Below are positions 44,517 through 56,331 of a DNA stretch of 64,000 nucleotides, piece after piece. A model generated the notes under the pieces. It had not been told where the DNA came from, ran no database searches, and saw only the letters and a program-made list of their open reading frames with translations. Position numbers and translations under genes: made by a program. Position 1 is the stretch's first letter; every line of letters begins with the position of its first letter. The DNA is from Lentinus brumalis (taxonomy: Eukaryota; Basidiomycota; Agaricomycetes; Polyporales; Polyporaceae): positions 682,001-746,000 of the forward strand of contig MARA01000015.1 of NCBI GenBank assembly GCA_001792895.1, in the 5' to 3' direction.

Positions 44517-47079
44517 TTACTCGGTGTCCAGAACATTTGAAACTGAGAATGGACTTACGCTGTTCCCCCAACCACTGACCCACTGCTCCAAACTGGACAA
44601 CACCTCCCCAAACCTTCCCCGGGCGCGCTGAGACTCCCGCATATGTCGGACGATATTGCGAATCAAACCCCGCATGGAAGAGGGATCTGGAGCGTCTATG
44701 TAGGACACAATTGGTGCGAGTAGCGAAACATCGTCTTCATCAGTAGGCTGACAGTTGTCTCCGTCCTCACAAAGGGGATCCTTTCGGCTCCTGAAGTGGT
44801 GGTTGCGGTATTTATACGCATAAGAGACGTAGTCAAAGTCCCGAACGTTTCCCGTCAGGAGTTGAAGAACGAGCGCAACAGCTCTGTCACGGAAGTATCG
44901 AATAACCGCCATGCAGTCATCCGCGAGTTGTCCGTGGACCTGCCCCGCGCGGACGTGAAAGACGTCTCCAGATGTTCTATGGTTGACGAGAAACTCTCGA
45001 AAGGTGGCGTGGATGATTCGGAATCGAGAGTTGACGTTGTCGCGCTCGAAGAGGACGACGGAGCGCAGTTTGTTGAGGACGAGTACCGAGTCGACCGCGG
45101 GCATGTTCGCCAGCTTCTCCAGCGTCGCCGGCGATATCCCGTCCGGGTTCAGCACTCCGACGAGGTACCCAAGGACACGCTTGAGACGGTCCTGCATCTG
45201 CGGAAATCGATCCTTCGGCGGGAACACATTCTCCAGGACGGTGCGGTAGAGGGTATCGAGTGGATCCAGGCCGAACACCTCTTCAACACCCATTAGATTC
45301 TCGTATCGCTCCTGTATAAACCGCATATCATCGACGTCGGCGAGGAGGAAGTCGATGGCCGTACGCGCGTATATGAACAGCGCCTCCGACTTCTCTACGA
45401 TACTGGTGACTCTAGACGGATCCTCTTCGGACCACCTCTTGCTAGTCTCGTGTTCAGCGAGCCTTGCTCTGACGAGGCGTTCGATGTCGTCGGTCACGGA
45501 GCTACGATACTCCTGAATGGAGATCACCGAGATGTAAGGATTCAGATCGGGAGTAGTGAAAACCCTATGAATATAGTGGGGCTCCGGCCGCGACGTCAGA
45601 AAAACGCGCAAGGGCGACCCTGGTTTTGCGGCAGCGAGAAGGAGCAACCGAAGTAGGATGGGAACAAGCTCCTGTCCCTCTTCTGTACATTCGTCGAGGG
45701 CATCGACAATGACGAAGATCGGAGGATGGGTGGGGTCTTCCGAGGAGAGGGCGCTGAGTGGCCGGTGGATGAGATCCTCGAACTCGCGTTCAAGTTGCTG
45801 GAGGGCCCCCGTCCTGAGATGTTCGCGAGCGGCGTCAACGATATGGCCGCGCAAAGCTGTTTGCGACTGAGCTAACTGCGATGCGACAGTGGAGAAGAAC
45901 TTCCTAGGGAGTTTAACTCATGTACCCCGCGCGTGAAGAAGAACGACGCTCCAAGATGATGCCGTCCCTGGAGGCGTTTTGCAAACTCGGATGCAATGGT
46001 GGACTTCCCAGTTCCTGCCTCTCCGACGAGGACATAGACCGGGAGGTGAGCACGGCCCACACCGCAAACCGCAAACTCTTCTTCTTCCCACCCCTCCAGG
46101 CGTTTCAGAATTTGCTCGCGGGTACCGACTTGCAGACGGGCCTTCATGGTGTTCGCGGCCGAGAGGTAGTGGGCTTCATCGGCGCGGGGAATCTTATCCA
46201 GGACTCGTTCTTCCTCTGTCAAAGTCATTGATCAGCTGTCAGAAACGGATTTACAGCTCCTCACGTACCGGCTGCCTTTGGGGTTTGCACGGAAGGTTAT
46301 GAATCAGAGTGAGTGACGCTGGATAAAAGGTGGCATGAATACATACCTTGGCAAAATTCAGGATCTCGTCAGCCAAAGCCTCAATGGTAATACTACCCTC
46401 AATCTGTCGGACACGGCGTCTGATCACTGTGTGAAATTGAGGGAAGGAACGAGAGCCTCGTACCTGGAAGCGTTGACAAGCGGCCCCCATTCGGTCCTTC
46501 AAACCAGTAATAACCTCTGCGTCTCCAGTGCTGTGTACGAATTTGGCGAAATAACTCCTCTGGCTGAGCTCGTTTGCCTCAGCACATATCGTACGAAGAT
46601 CGCTACAGTCACGGTGAAGTTAGCCTATCCGCACTAACAGCGATCATGGTTGTATACGAACATTTCTAGCTTCTCAACTCTTCTATGAAACCTGCTGCCG
46701 GTTCCGAACGCCCTCTCCTCCGCTTGGCGTCTTTCAAGAGATCCTTTAGGAAACTCGGTCAGTCTGGTCGTTATGGTGTTTGCGAGTCCTTCCAACATAT
46801 TCGCGAGAGATGTTGCCTGTCCGCATAGCGTTACCAGTGCGTCGCAATTTGATCTCGCGCCCTGTTCAGGTTGTACAGTCTTCATTTTAGGATCGACGCA
46901 GGACGATGACAGACCTGTATTTTTTTCAGGAGCGTAATCAGCGCCTCGAGCGCTATGCTGAGTCCAGGAATCGGCGCGGCGGCGGTGATCGTATCCTTGG
47001 TCGCTTCGAGGCTGATAACAGTCCCGTCGAGAACGGCAATCGCTGCCAACGAGATTTTGGGAACCTTGAAACATGTCAT
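44517..47079 (-). CDS. NACHT-type STAND NTPase (fungal NLR-like)
   Basis: Minus strand, several exons. The N-terminal exon (to 47079) reads LDGTVISLEATKDTITAAAP, IPGLSIALEALITLLKKIQ, and later exons ALVTLCGQATSLANMLEGLA and RFHRRVEKLEMF, the helical N-terminus common in agaricomycete NLRs. The NTPase has Walker A VLVGEAGTGKSTIASEFAKR and Walker B FVIVDALDE, followed by LRVFLTSRPEP (sensor) and RVLGYLVGVLNPDGISPATL with RFRIIHATFREFLV (winged-helix region). No WD40, ankyrin or TPR repeats are seen before the stop at 44517. The frame breaks at 45907-45909 (minus-strand CCC): GVHELNS and RKFFSTVASQLAQ are out of phase by one base. Relatives act as signal sensors, some in non-self recognition. 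Boundaries between 46228 and 46900 are approximate. Confidence 0.8.
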
Positions 47080-47255
47080 GATGGTAATAAGTCGTCGCTA
47101 GTAAGTATAGGGAGATAGAGAGGTTGAGGGTGACGCATGCTGGGCGAGCTTGCGGTCCCAAGCCTTCATATATGGGCGAGCCACGATGCAGGATTCTCAC
47201 GGAGACTCTAACAGGGAAGCAAGGAGCTGAACGGAGGACACTCCCATAGACGCTG

Positions 47256-47890
47256 TCAGCTGGGGCACTGTGGCATCGAGCCTCGCACTTGCAATCTTAT
47301 GTAAGTACTGTACACCGTCGTCCCGTCCTCCGCCGCACAATGCTTGAACCGCAACGACCAGCGTGTACACCACGTGTATAGTACGCATACACCACCGGTA
47401 CCCAGCCCGCGACCCCGCCCGCCCAGTAGCCCACGACCCGTCTCGAGCTGGACCACGAGCAGCCCGACGTGGAACGCCTCGAAGCCCGTGTAGGCGGGAT
47501 GGCGGACGACGGCGTACGGTCCGCGGGTGACGAGCCGGTGCTCCCTGATGACAGAGCGCTCGAAGGTGTACTGGAGCGGTAGCAGTGCATCCGGAGCAGC
47601 ACGCCCAACACACGCATACCCCATCCCACGAGGAATACGGGCGTGAGCGTGACGCTCGAGGTGCATGCGCGTTCGCGGTAGACGAGGAGGGACAGGACCG
47701 CGTCCGAGAGAGGCCCTGGGTATGCGCTTGCGAGGAGGACTGCCATTTCGCAGACGACGAGCGAGACGACCATGATGTGCCCCGCACGGGTGAGTTGCTC
47801 TCCGTGTAGAGCTCTCGGAGAGACAGTTGTATGGGCTCACCTGGCACGTCGGGATGCCCACTTGTAAGGGCTGCAGATTCTGCACAAGGG
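47256..47890 (-). pseudogene. ICMT-like pseudogene (ICMT-C)
   Basis: Close relative of the intact gene at 55554-56331. The end of exon 1 (VGIPTCQ, donor GTGAGC) and exon 2 (MVVSLVVCEMAVLLASAYPG, FLVGWGMRVLGVLLRMHCYR) are present. After MHCYR the copy lacks 10 bases found in the intact gene, which shifts the frame. The following frame still reads QYTFERSVIREHRLVTRGPY and AVVRHPAYTGFEAFHVGLLV. The C-terminal end (EKWVRWSRKT region) is lost, and exon 1 upstream of LQPL is not found. It abuts the left direct repeat beside the FunK1 gene. Confidence 0.85.
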
Positions 47891-47930
47891 CTTAGAGAGC
47901 GCGGACATTGATATCCAACGATCCTTCTGA

Positions 47931-48090
47931 GCTCACAACAATTGATGAGGTCGCGATAGGACTAGTGCGAAGCTCGAGGTTGAGTCGGGGTGGTCTGAAC
48001 GTCACCACTTGATGGAACGAGACACCGTCGTACATCGTACTGAGTACTGAGGCCAGAGGCGACTACGTATATGAACGCTAATCATGCCCA
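47931..48090. repeat. Direct repeat, left flank of FunK1 gene
   Basis: Begins GCTCACAACAATTGATGAGG, continues TCGCGATAGGACTAGT and ends near TCATGCCCAT. The same order of words is found at 51807-51925 on the other side of the FunK1 gene, in the same orientation. Confidence 0.65.
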
Positions 48091-48126
48091 TTGCAGCAGA
48101 GGAGACGCGTCACGATAGTGATGCCA

Positions 48127-51100
48127 CTACTTCGCCGTCTGGGAATCCTTCCCAGCTGGCTTCCTGCGAGTGGTGACTTGGTGCGATGTGAGGAATCTGG
48201 AAAGCGCCGTCTTGGAAGGCTTTGCGACCTCGCCGACAACCGGGGAGTCCGCAGCAGCAGCATCTTGGGTCGAACGCTCGCCTTCGACTGGTCCAAAAGG
48301 ATCGTCGTCGTCGATGTGGTCGTCATCGTCCTCGTCCTCGTCGGGGCGTGATCCAGTCGGCCTCTGACGTTTCTGGGGCCTCGAAGCGTCAGCATCGCCA
48401 CTCTCCATGGTTCGTTTCGATCCAGTGCGGCTGGCGAGGGGCGTGCTCGTCGTGCTGGGGAGTTCTTGTGCTTGAGCCATGTCTTTCTTGATAGTAGGCC
48501 ACCGGCCGGCTGTGAGCGCCGTCACGAGTGCATCGGCCATGATCTGCATGAACTGAGAGTGATCTTGCAGAGGTGATGTCTCCTTGAGACCAGAGACGGC
48601 TCCAACTCCAAGGGACGCTGAAGAGGACGAACCGGTAGAAGCGGTCTCCTGGGACGTCACGAGATTGACGGCCTGAGCAGACGCTGTCCCAGTTTGCCTA
48701 GTCGTGAGCTCTGGATGAAACCGGACGAGCTTGCTGAGCTGCTCCTCTACCATAGACGTGTCCTCGTCGGTCTCTTCGGCAAGAGGGACGGGCCGAGTGA
48801 TTGAATAGTGCCTCCAGCAGAGCTCGTGGAGTCGGCTCAGCATCTTCGTAAACGGATGGTCCAATGGCAGTCCTCTGACGACGTTCACTGGGCTGGATGC
48901 CGCTGCGTACTTTTCCTCTGTACTCTTGTAGGCGACGCTGAGTCCATCGGCATCATAGATGGGGACAGACTCATCGTATAGAGCACGCATATAATACGCG
49001 AGGTTCCGCGGTGAAGAGGAGAGGGAGTGCGGGAGGTACTTGAAGGAGCACCAGTCGAGAACGTGAAGGAAAGACTCCAAGTCGTCAGATATTTCATGTC
49101 GCTTATCTTTGTAATATTGAAGCTGCGCAGACATGAACTGCCACGTGCCCTGTCGCAGACGACGTATGAGTGATCATCGTACAACGTCGAGGCAGCAGAC
49201 TAACCGAACGGAAAGTTTGGGTGGGCGAGAAGTCTTCTAGCTGTTCCTTGGTCTTCGCCAGGTCCCAGTCTGCAAGCAACCCTATGGTAATCCATTTGAC
49301 GCCGTTCCAAACGTCAAGGAGCAGGATATTGCCGACGCTGACGTCGCGATGTAAGATGCCACGCTTCCAAGCTCGTTCATGAGCTACAGAGTATTTGTCG
49401 GGTGTCAGTGATCAGTCACATAGCGCGAGCAGCGTCACCTGAAGGCTCACCTTGGACGGCATCGAATACACACGAGACGAGTTCTACCGTATGCTTGAAG
49501 TCTACGAGCCGACGACAGATCTCCTTCAGAACGATGCGAGAATGGATCCGCGCAAGGTGGCCTTGCTCCCCCAAGTATCTGTGAGTGCGCGTGCGCTGAA
49601 CCTTACCGTCATGAGAAACATCCCCACCGCCTAAGCAGGTGGGAATGTATGCCACCCTGACGGAGTTCTCGCCGTCCCACAGTTGCTGGTAGGTTTGCAG
49701 CTCCGTCTGAAGCCGGCTAGAGTCCGGGCGCCACATGTCCTTGAGGAAGACAGGCTTCTTGGCCGTTTTGTCGTAGGCCACCATGCACTTCGTGCCGCGT
49801 CCGGTCATAGACGAACTCGAGAATGCGGGCCGACCGACTAGAAACTCGCGGATAGTGATGGGGTAGACGCTGTTGCGTCGAACAGGTATTTGCTCGTCAG
49901 CACCAGGCCACTGATAGGGGATTTCGATCTTGTAGATGGGCCAATTGACCGTTGCGGCATGCGCTAGAGCCGCGACCAGGTTGGTGTCTGCCTGATAGTC
50001 GGGATTCGTGGACAGGCCGCGAAAGAGTTCCGCGTCGGCTGAGTCCGCTAGTGTGGCCGTCGGGTCATGGCCCCGAAGCTCCCTGCTGGAGCCAGGTCCG
50101 AAGAGCCTGTAGAGGATCATGCCCATCGCTTTCGGGTGTTTGATGTAGTCGATGGTGCGAGACACCACAGCGCCACCCCTATCAAAGCGGAGGATACGTG
50201 CGTACTCGTCGCAGATGGAGATGAGGAAGAGGAACTCTCGGTGCTGGCGCCGGAATATCTCCGAAGCATAGTCTGCGAGCTGTCCGCGAGCAATCTTCCT
50301 CCTCTGCGACGTTCCCAAGAACTCGGTCACAGAGAACGGATACTGATGTGTGCGGTGCTTGACTTCGACCACGACCTCCGCCCACGCCCACGTCATGCGC
50401 GCGTTCGAAGGAGCAAGGGGACCGTCACCGTCCGAGGGATCTGCTGCGGGACTGTGACCTGGAGGGGCTGCGACAGTTCCCGGAACCGGCTGCGGCATCG
50501 GAGCTGCCGACAATCGCTGAGTATTTGAATGAGGGCCAAGAGGCTGAGGCGCGGATGTAGAGGAATATACAGCGGATCGCGGCTCCGAGGCCGGTTGCTG
50601 CTGAGTCGAACGCGATGTGGACGAACGGGAATTGTCCCGTCCGTGCTCGCTCGCCATCGCTCGCGTGTCATGGGCGTTAGGAGACGGGTACACTGGGGCA
50701 GTGGTTATCGACATGAGAGGCTGTCCACGAGCGGCGGTCGGATGGTATGCGGGAAGATGAGCGACAGTCGGTAGCGCGCCGGAGGAAGAGAACTGAGGAG
50801 CGTAGGTGTGAATCGAAGAGGCCTGACCGAACGCTGTAGACGGAGCGACCCGAGGCGCACCAGCAGAACCAAGGGATGTGAACGATGGTTGGGGGAGAGA
50901 GGTCGCAGTACCCTGGGGCAGCTGAGTCGCCGATGAATGACCGGTGGAGGAAGCTGAAGCAGTATCAGTGGCTTGCTGGGACGCCACCTTCTTGCCTCTT
51001 CTCTTCTCACGTGGTCGCTGGCCAATCTCGTACGCCTTCTTTGCCTCGTCAGAGGTCGGCAGGAACGCGAGATCAGGCTTCAGTGGGTTATGATCCCTGG

Positions 51101-51641
51101 TCTCGGTTGATCCAGGAGTGTGCGTGTCCTTGTGACTGTCCGTGTATCGCACAACGAAGTCCGTGCAACCTATAACAGTGAGGTAGTCGTTGAACATATC
51201 AGCCTGTCCGCGCAAGCTTCAGCCTCTACGAACCGCATGCAGAAACGCAGACGAACTCACCAGATCCGGATACATGGCTGTCTCCCTCGACATGTCGATC
51301 TTGAACGGCTTGAAGTTCAACTTCTCCAAGTCCTCCGCCTCCTTCTGAGGATCTGAACACGGTAGAAACTCCTCCACCCAATCCCCAAGGTCGCTCTGGA
51401 CCCACTTCATCTCGTCGTTGAGGGCTATGCGCCGCCGCTCAATCTTGTCCTCACCGGGCTTCGGAGCGTACTCCTCGAAAGTTTCCCTACTGGACGGTCC
51501 GCCCTTGTGCGGAGTGTGTCCCAGCACGCCAGCAGGCGCTGACGCAGTTGGCCCCGGAGAAGCCTGAGCTTCGTCGCGAGCGGAAGGAGGGCTAGCGCTG
51601 TCCATAGGCCGCAAAAGGTTGAGATGAGTGCGAGGGGACAC
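48127..51641 (-). CDS. FunK1-type fungal protein kinase
   Basis: Four exons on the minus strand (51261-51641, 49451-51203, 49205-49383, 48127-49149); 1111 aa. The N-terminal part contains KWVQSDLGDWVEEFLP, typical of FunK1 proteins. A long Ser/Pro/Gln-rich insert follows, then the conserved WAWAEVVVEVKH block and GRGTKCMVAYDKTAKKPVFL (nucleotide-binding lobe; K-x-W-R). The catalytic loop is GILHRDVSVGNILL with Asp about 725, and the DFG-equivalent is LADWDLAK. TGTWQFMSAQL and the helix DLESFLHVLDW come next. The tail is acidic and basic (DEDEDDDDHIDDDD, KRQRPTG), probably nuclear. FunK1 kinases form large families in basidiomycetes and are mostly uncharacterised. The start could also be 51605. 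Confidence 0.9.
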
Positions 51642-51806
51642 TGACGGTGCAAGAACTCACGGGCGAGTTGAGCACTATATATACTCCCCAACTTGACCGA
51701 TGAGTTACAGCCGCTCAACAGTCTCACCGTGGTCGACGTGGAGTCCGTCAGACACTGCAACGCCCTTCTAGTGTCATCAGTATTCAAATTAATCGATGCC
51801 TCAGAA

Positions 51807-51925
51807 GCTCACAACAATTGATGAGTCGCGATTGGACTAGTTCCAAGGCCGTGGTCTGGTCGTGGTGGTCTGAGCGTGAGTAGTGTATCGCCTACCGAAC
51901 GCCAACTCATCAGCGCTCATGCCCA
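51807..51925. repeat. Direct repeat, right flank of FunK1 gene
   Basis: Starts GCTCACAACAATTGATGAGT, then CGCGAT-GGACTAGT, GGTGGTCTGA and GCTCATGCCCA, in the same order as 47931-48090. Identity is near complete in the first 40 bases and lower afterwards. Confidence 0.65.
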
Positions 51926-52574
51926 ATATGGAAGGTGTAGAGGTTCGCGCCCGCAGAAGCTCTAGTCGGCCTGGGAGTTTGGGCAGGACAAAAGGTGTCT
52001 CCCTTGTGCTCGGTTTGCCTTGAGGTACGACTTCTTCTCGTTGGAAGGTTCCAGGCCCACATCATGATCCATCATGATTCACAGCAGTGACACCGAGGGC
52101 TTCTGAGGCCGACTAACTTGATGGATTGTCCGAACTGCTACACAGTAGTACGGCAGACATGTTCCGGGGTTCTCTACGGGAGGAATGGCATGCTAAAATG
52201 ACATGCGAGAGGGAGGTTTCTTAGAACTTAGCCCTTGATACCATAATCGCGTCCATTTGATTGATTTGAATCCAGCCATGTTAGGGCGCCCGGCGATGCG
52301 AACCCCTTGTGGCGCAACACCCTCCAATCTGATGAGGAAAGGCCAGTGGTAGTCGAGATGGATCGGCGGTGTCGGGGGACTATCTTCAGTGGACGTCGAA
52401 TTCTCTGCAATCGGGCGAGAGAAAGCAGTATTCAGTGACGTGAATGTGACTCCCTCGAAGACAAATTCCATATACATGCACCAGTCCGAGTCGGAGAGTC
52501 AAAGGATGCGTTGATACTACATAGTCCTATGATGTCCATGCCTGACACACCCTGTTGGCTTAGGGCACGTCGGA
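51926..52574. other. Intergenic, one unassigned ORF
   Basis: A minus-strand ORF at 52193-52477 (94 aa, with LDYHWPFLIRLEG) has no known motif. No other gene is seen. Confidence 0.35.
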
Positions 52575-53646
52575 TTAGCCCTCATACCTAATACTCCTGA
52601 CGTATCCGCCATCAGCGATGAAAGGGAGTACGTGCACGAAACACAACCAAACCTAGGATGCAGCAGTCAACATGATGCGGAGCCCCATGAGACTTGGAGA
52701 CGTACATTATAAGCTCGATACGCTGCACTGTCTTCCCCAGACGAGGCACTACTGAGGTAGAAACGAAGGCCGATGTAGGTCGCATACGCCTGGAGTGTTA
52801 CCGATACCGGCACAGAGACATCCCAGAAATTGCAGAGGAAGTACGACCATACAGGGAGGAGGACGAGCATCGAAAGACGGCTCACGCGCGGGTATGCCAG
52901 CGGGATAGTTAAGCGTCCCGTTGCCCGGTCCCCCACCACATCTCGGAAGTCTTGTGCGTGCGTCGTGGTGAGTATGAGGAGGAAATTCAGAATCTGGGCG
53001 TCCCGGGAGGCACCGCTGGCGAGGGCGTGATCTGGTAGGGCCATTGTGAGCTTGAAAGAAGCCTCGAGGTAGAACAACACGCACCACACAGAACCATACT
53101 CGCGCCGCCGAAGAACGCCGCATAAGCGAGCGCGTTGCAGAGGCTCTTCGTCACCCAATGCGACGCGAATCCGAAGTCATGATAGCAGATGTTCCCGACG
53201 TGGAGCAGCAGGCAAGCCATGGGTACCCCGAAGGCGCATGAAAGAGCGAAGCAGACGGGTAGGAGGATCCAGCGTAGCATGCGAGCTGTGCTCAGCGATA
53301 TGCGCTTGGACGGGAGGCCGCCACGGTTTGTTCATTGCGTCCTCATCTGCGTCGAGGCTCTGGTTCGCGACGTTGATTTCAAGGAGATTGGTCCAGATCC
53401 AGATGATCCTGGGAAGGATGTGGTGCGCGGCGCCCGTCGGAGCGGCGATCGTTCCGTATATCATCTGTGGACGAGGTGATCAGGGAAATCGACGACGAGA
53501 TGGCAGAGACGTACGGTAGGTATGAGCAGAGTCGTCATGTCGTCTCGGGTGAATAGATATAGCGTCCTCAGGAAGCCAGCCCAGCCCCGCGCGGACAGGC
53601 GCAACCTGCGGAAGAGCTGTATGAGGGGAGACTGGATGTTCGCCAT
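52575..53646 (-). CDS. UbiA-type prenyltransferase (frameshifted)
   Basis: Four exons (53515-53646, 53085-53464, 52706-53031, 52575-52652); about 305 aa if in frame. Both aspartate motifs of the UbiA superfamily are visible: INVANQSLDADEDAMNKPWR in exon 2 and HAQDFRDVVGDRATGRLTIP in exon 3. Hydrophobic helices lie between and after them, and the end is YNVWLCFVHVLPFIADGGY. Such membrane enzymes transfer prenyl chains to aromatic or other acceptors; basidiomycete relatives of this type have mostly unknown substrates. Exon 2 reads NKPWRPP, then the conserved continuation SKRISLSTARMLRW is in another frame. Two bases are lacking (or one extra) at the CCC run 53313-53315. Either the gene is inactive or the sequence is wrong there. 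Confidence 0.82.
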
Positions 53647-55553
53647 CGTTGGGCTTGTCAGAAGCACGCATAGGAACTGTGTGGCTTATATGATGAGCTC
53701 TGTCGGTGGCGGCGAAGCAAGGATCACTTACCCATGGTCATCCACACTGGGCGCTGACAGGAAGACCCCTCTAACAGGGGTTGGCCCAACCCGCCGCTGG
53801 TAGACCCATGGGAGCGTCGTATATTATCGGCGCGTCGCAGCCATCGAACACTCCTGAACGTGAACAAAGCCGCGATGCTTGCAATATGCGAAGTAGTTTT
53901 CTGGGTGTCGTCCTCGCGATGCAAATACGTGGGCGTCGATGGTGCGAAGACAGGAACGTGGTCCGACTTCTGTTGAACCACAGAAGCTAGACTTCCCGCG
54001 AAGTATTCTGCTGCGTGCGAACGGGAAACATGTCAGGCGGCGCCCATCGGTCCGGAGTGGCGCGCGACGCTCACCAAGGCTGTTTCTCCACGGCGGGGCG
54101 GCAGCGTCGCAATCAGCGAAGCGCTCGGCATCTATTTCTCATCGGCCGTCCTTGGACGAAGTTCGACCTGTGGTTGACAGTGGTCGACCCCTATGAGGGT
54201 GAAGTGCTGAATGAGAACTTTGCACTGTAGGTCTGTGTACTCGGGAACCCCTGGCAGCATCGGTTGACCTAAATGACTGGCTGGTATTGCAGGGTACTCT
54301 GGTTGACCGAATTCTAGAGATAGACACGATCCTGGCGCGCATGAACAGGAGAGGCCACCATCTCTTCACGAGCTTAGGTGAGGAGACACTCACAGGTCAC
54401 AAACTCCTAGGGCCACCGCTCCGAGTTGTGCTCGATGACGAACGGTGACGCGTCGATACGCACGACCATGTTTGAGCCGCTAACGGCTGCCACTGCGGCA
54501 GAATGAGCAGGACATCGAGGCAAGTCACATTTAGGTAATCCTAGCCGTCGTTTCATGAGCATCCAAGGTACAAATGGTCAGACCTGCGTACCTGGATGGT
54601 CACCTTTAAGTACGCATGGGCAATTGCCACACCGTGACGTTTCGGAACGGGCCGTCTGCGGAGGCCACCCACGGCAGCCATACGCGAAGTGCTGGCGTTT
54701 GATTGTGTCTACATATGAGTATACGCGTAAGTACTATGAATCTAGAGCGGATTCAGTGGATATTTTAACTCGCGCAGTGGTGAGATGAGAGTGGTTGAGC
54801 GGTCGTCTGGTAGCCTCGTGGTCGCGGGGAAGTAATCAATGCCCATGTCCCGTCGCGTCGTGCTTCTCTTTCTTGGGGTCAAATGAGCGCAAGAAAGAAG
54901 GCCACAAAAGATGGTGGTGGTGGTTATGCGCGGCAGAGGACGTCGGGGCCGGGCCGCCACGTCTCTCGCGTCGGCGTCTAGCTTTGTCCTCAAGTTCCTC
55001 CTCAGTCCTCCTCTTCCTCCACCATGGCAACCTCTCACGCGTTCTGACATCAAGCTCTCGTCAGCATGAGCATCACCCTCCCAGCTATCATATTACGACG
55101 ACGCCCTCGAAAATTGCTTCCGAGACGGACTAAACGCGCAAACATTGCCAAAGCATCCCGCTCAATACCTCCAACAGCTGAGCACATGCTGTGGCCCATG
55201 CTAGCGATTGGGACGCAATTCTCGAGTATGCACGATCCGCCGATTGGACGCAATACGACGGACGAGCGTGCAGGACTTTCCGGTGCAGGAGATGCCGAAG
55301 CAGTATCGAACACCACAGGTATAACACGAACGCGTTATGGACTTCCAGAAGACGGTGATGACCATCAGTCACGCGTTGGACAAGATCTTCAGTGATATAG
55401 GTGCGAAAATCATGCTTTGAATCAATGAGCGTATGCCTTTTGCTTAATCTTGACGGCGTAGTAGTATGGGCCTGCGGTTGTTGGCCTATGCTCAGGGACA
55501 GACCGCACAACATACCGTACATCATGTCTCATCTTGTCCTAGGGAATCTTGTC
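53647..55553. other. Intergenic, no gene recognised
   Basis: About 1.9 kb with only short ORFs on both strands, none with motifs. A purine/T-rich stretch around 54900-54925 contains a GGTGGT run. Confidence 0.45.
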
Positions 55554-56331
55554 TCAATATACCCCAGGAACCAAACGCGCTGTGGTCTTCCTCGACCAGC
55601 GAACCCACTTCTCCCCAAACTCCATCCTCAACATCTCGTCCTCCGCCGCACACCGCCTGAACACCGCAACGACCAGCTTGTACACATACAGCACCCACCC
55701 GGCGACGATGACCCGCCCCGCCCAGCTATCCAGCACGCCGCACTCCCAGACCCACGACCCCTTCCCGAGCTGGACCACGAGCAGCCCGACGTGGAACGCC
55801 TCGAAGCCCGTATAGGCGGGATGGCGGACGACGGCGTACGGTCCACTGGTGACGAGCTGGTGCTCCCTGATGACGGAGCGCTCGAAGGTGTACTGGGGCC
55901 CCAGGATGCGGTAGCAGTGCATCCGGAGCAGCGCCCCGAACACACACAGACCCCATCCCACGAGGAAGGCGGGCGTGAGCGTGACGCTCGAGGTGCATGC
56001 GCGCTCGCGGTAGACGAAGAGAGACAGGACCGCGTCCGAGAGAGGCCCTGGGTATGCGTTTGCGAGAAGGACTGCCGTTTCGCAGACGGCGAGGGAGACG
56101 ACCATGATCTGCCCCGCACGGGTGAGTTGCTTTCATCGTCGAGCTTTCGGAGAGACAGTTGCATAGACTCACCTGGCATGTCGGGATGCCCAGCTGCAGA
56201 AGCCGCTCGATGAGGTCCTCCTTGCCGTACCTGCTCTGCTCCTCGGGTCGCGGAGGAGCGCGAGGGGCATTGTATACGCCCTTGAAGCTCAGAACAACCA
56301 GGACGGCTAAGAAGATGGGCGTTGTCTCCAT
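55554..56331 (-). CDS. Isoprenylcysteine O-methyltransferase-like protein (ICMT-B), intact
   Basis: Two exons, 56173-56331 and 55554-56108, with a 64-nt GTGAGT...GGGCAG intron; 237 aa. The N-terminus is a membrane helix (TPIFLAVLVVLSFKGVY) followed by a Pro-rich stretch. Three more hydrophobic segments follow. The methyltransferase core is EHQLVTSGPYAVVRHPAYTG, and the C-terminus LRMEFGEKWVRWSRKTTARL contains the conserved acidic/aromatic W motif. The enzyme class uses S-adenosylmethionine at the ER membrane and methylates prenylcysteine ends. This is the only intact member of the three in the window; the copy at 47256 is a pseudogene derived from it or its near relative. Confidence 0.9.

Noticed and set aside
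45872..45904. 22-nt GT-AG segment as an intron in the NACHT gene
   Set aside because: Below the size of any other intron in the window; a one-base loss in CCC explains the shift better.
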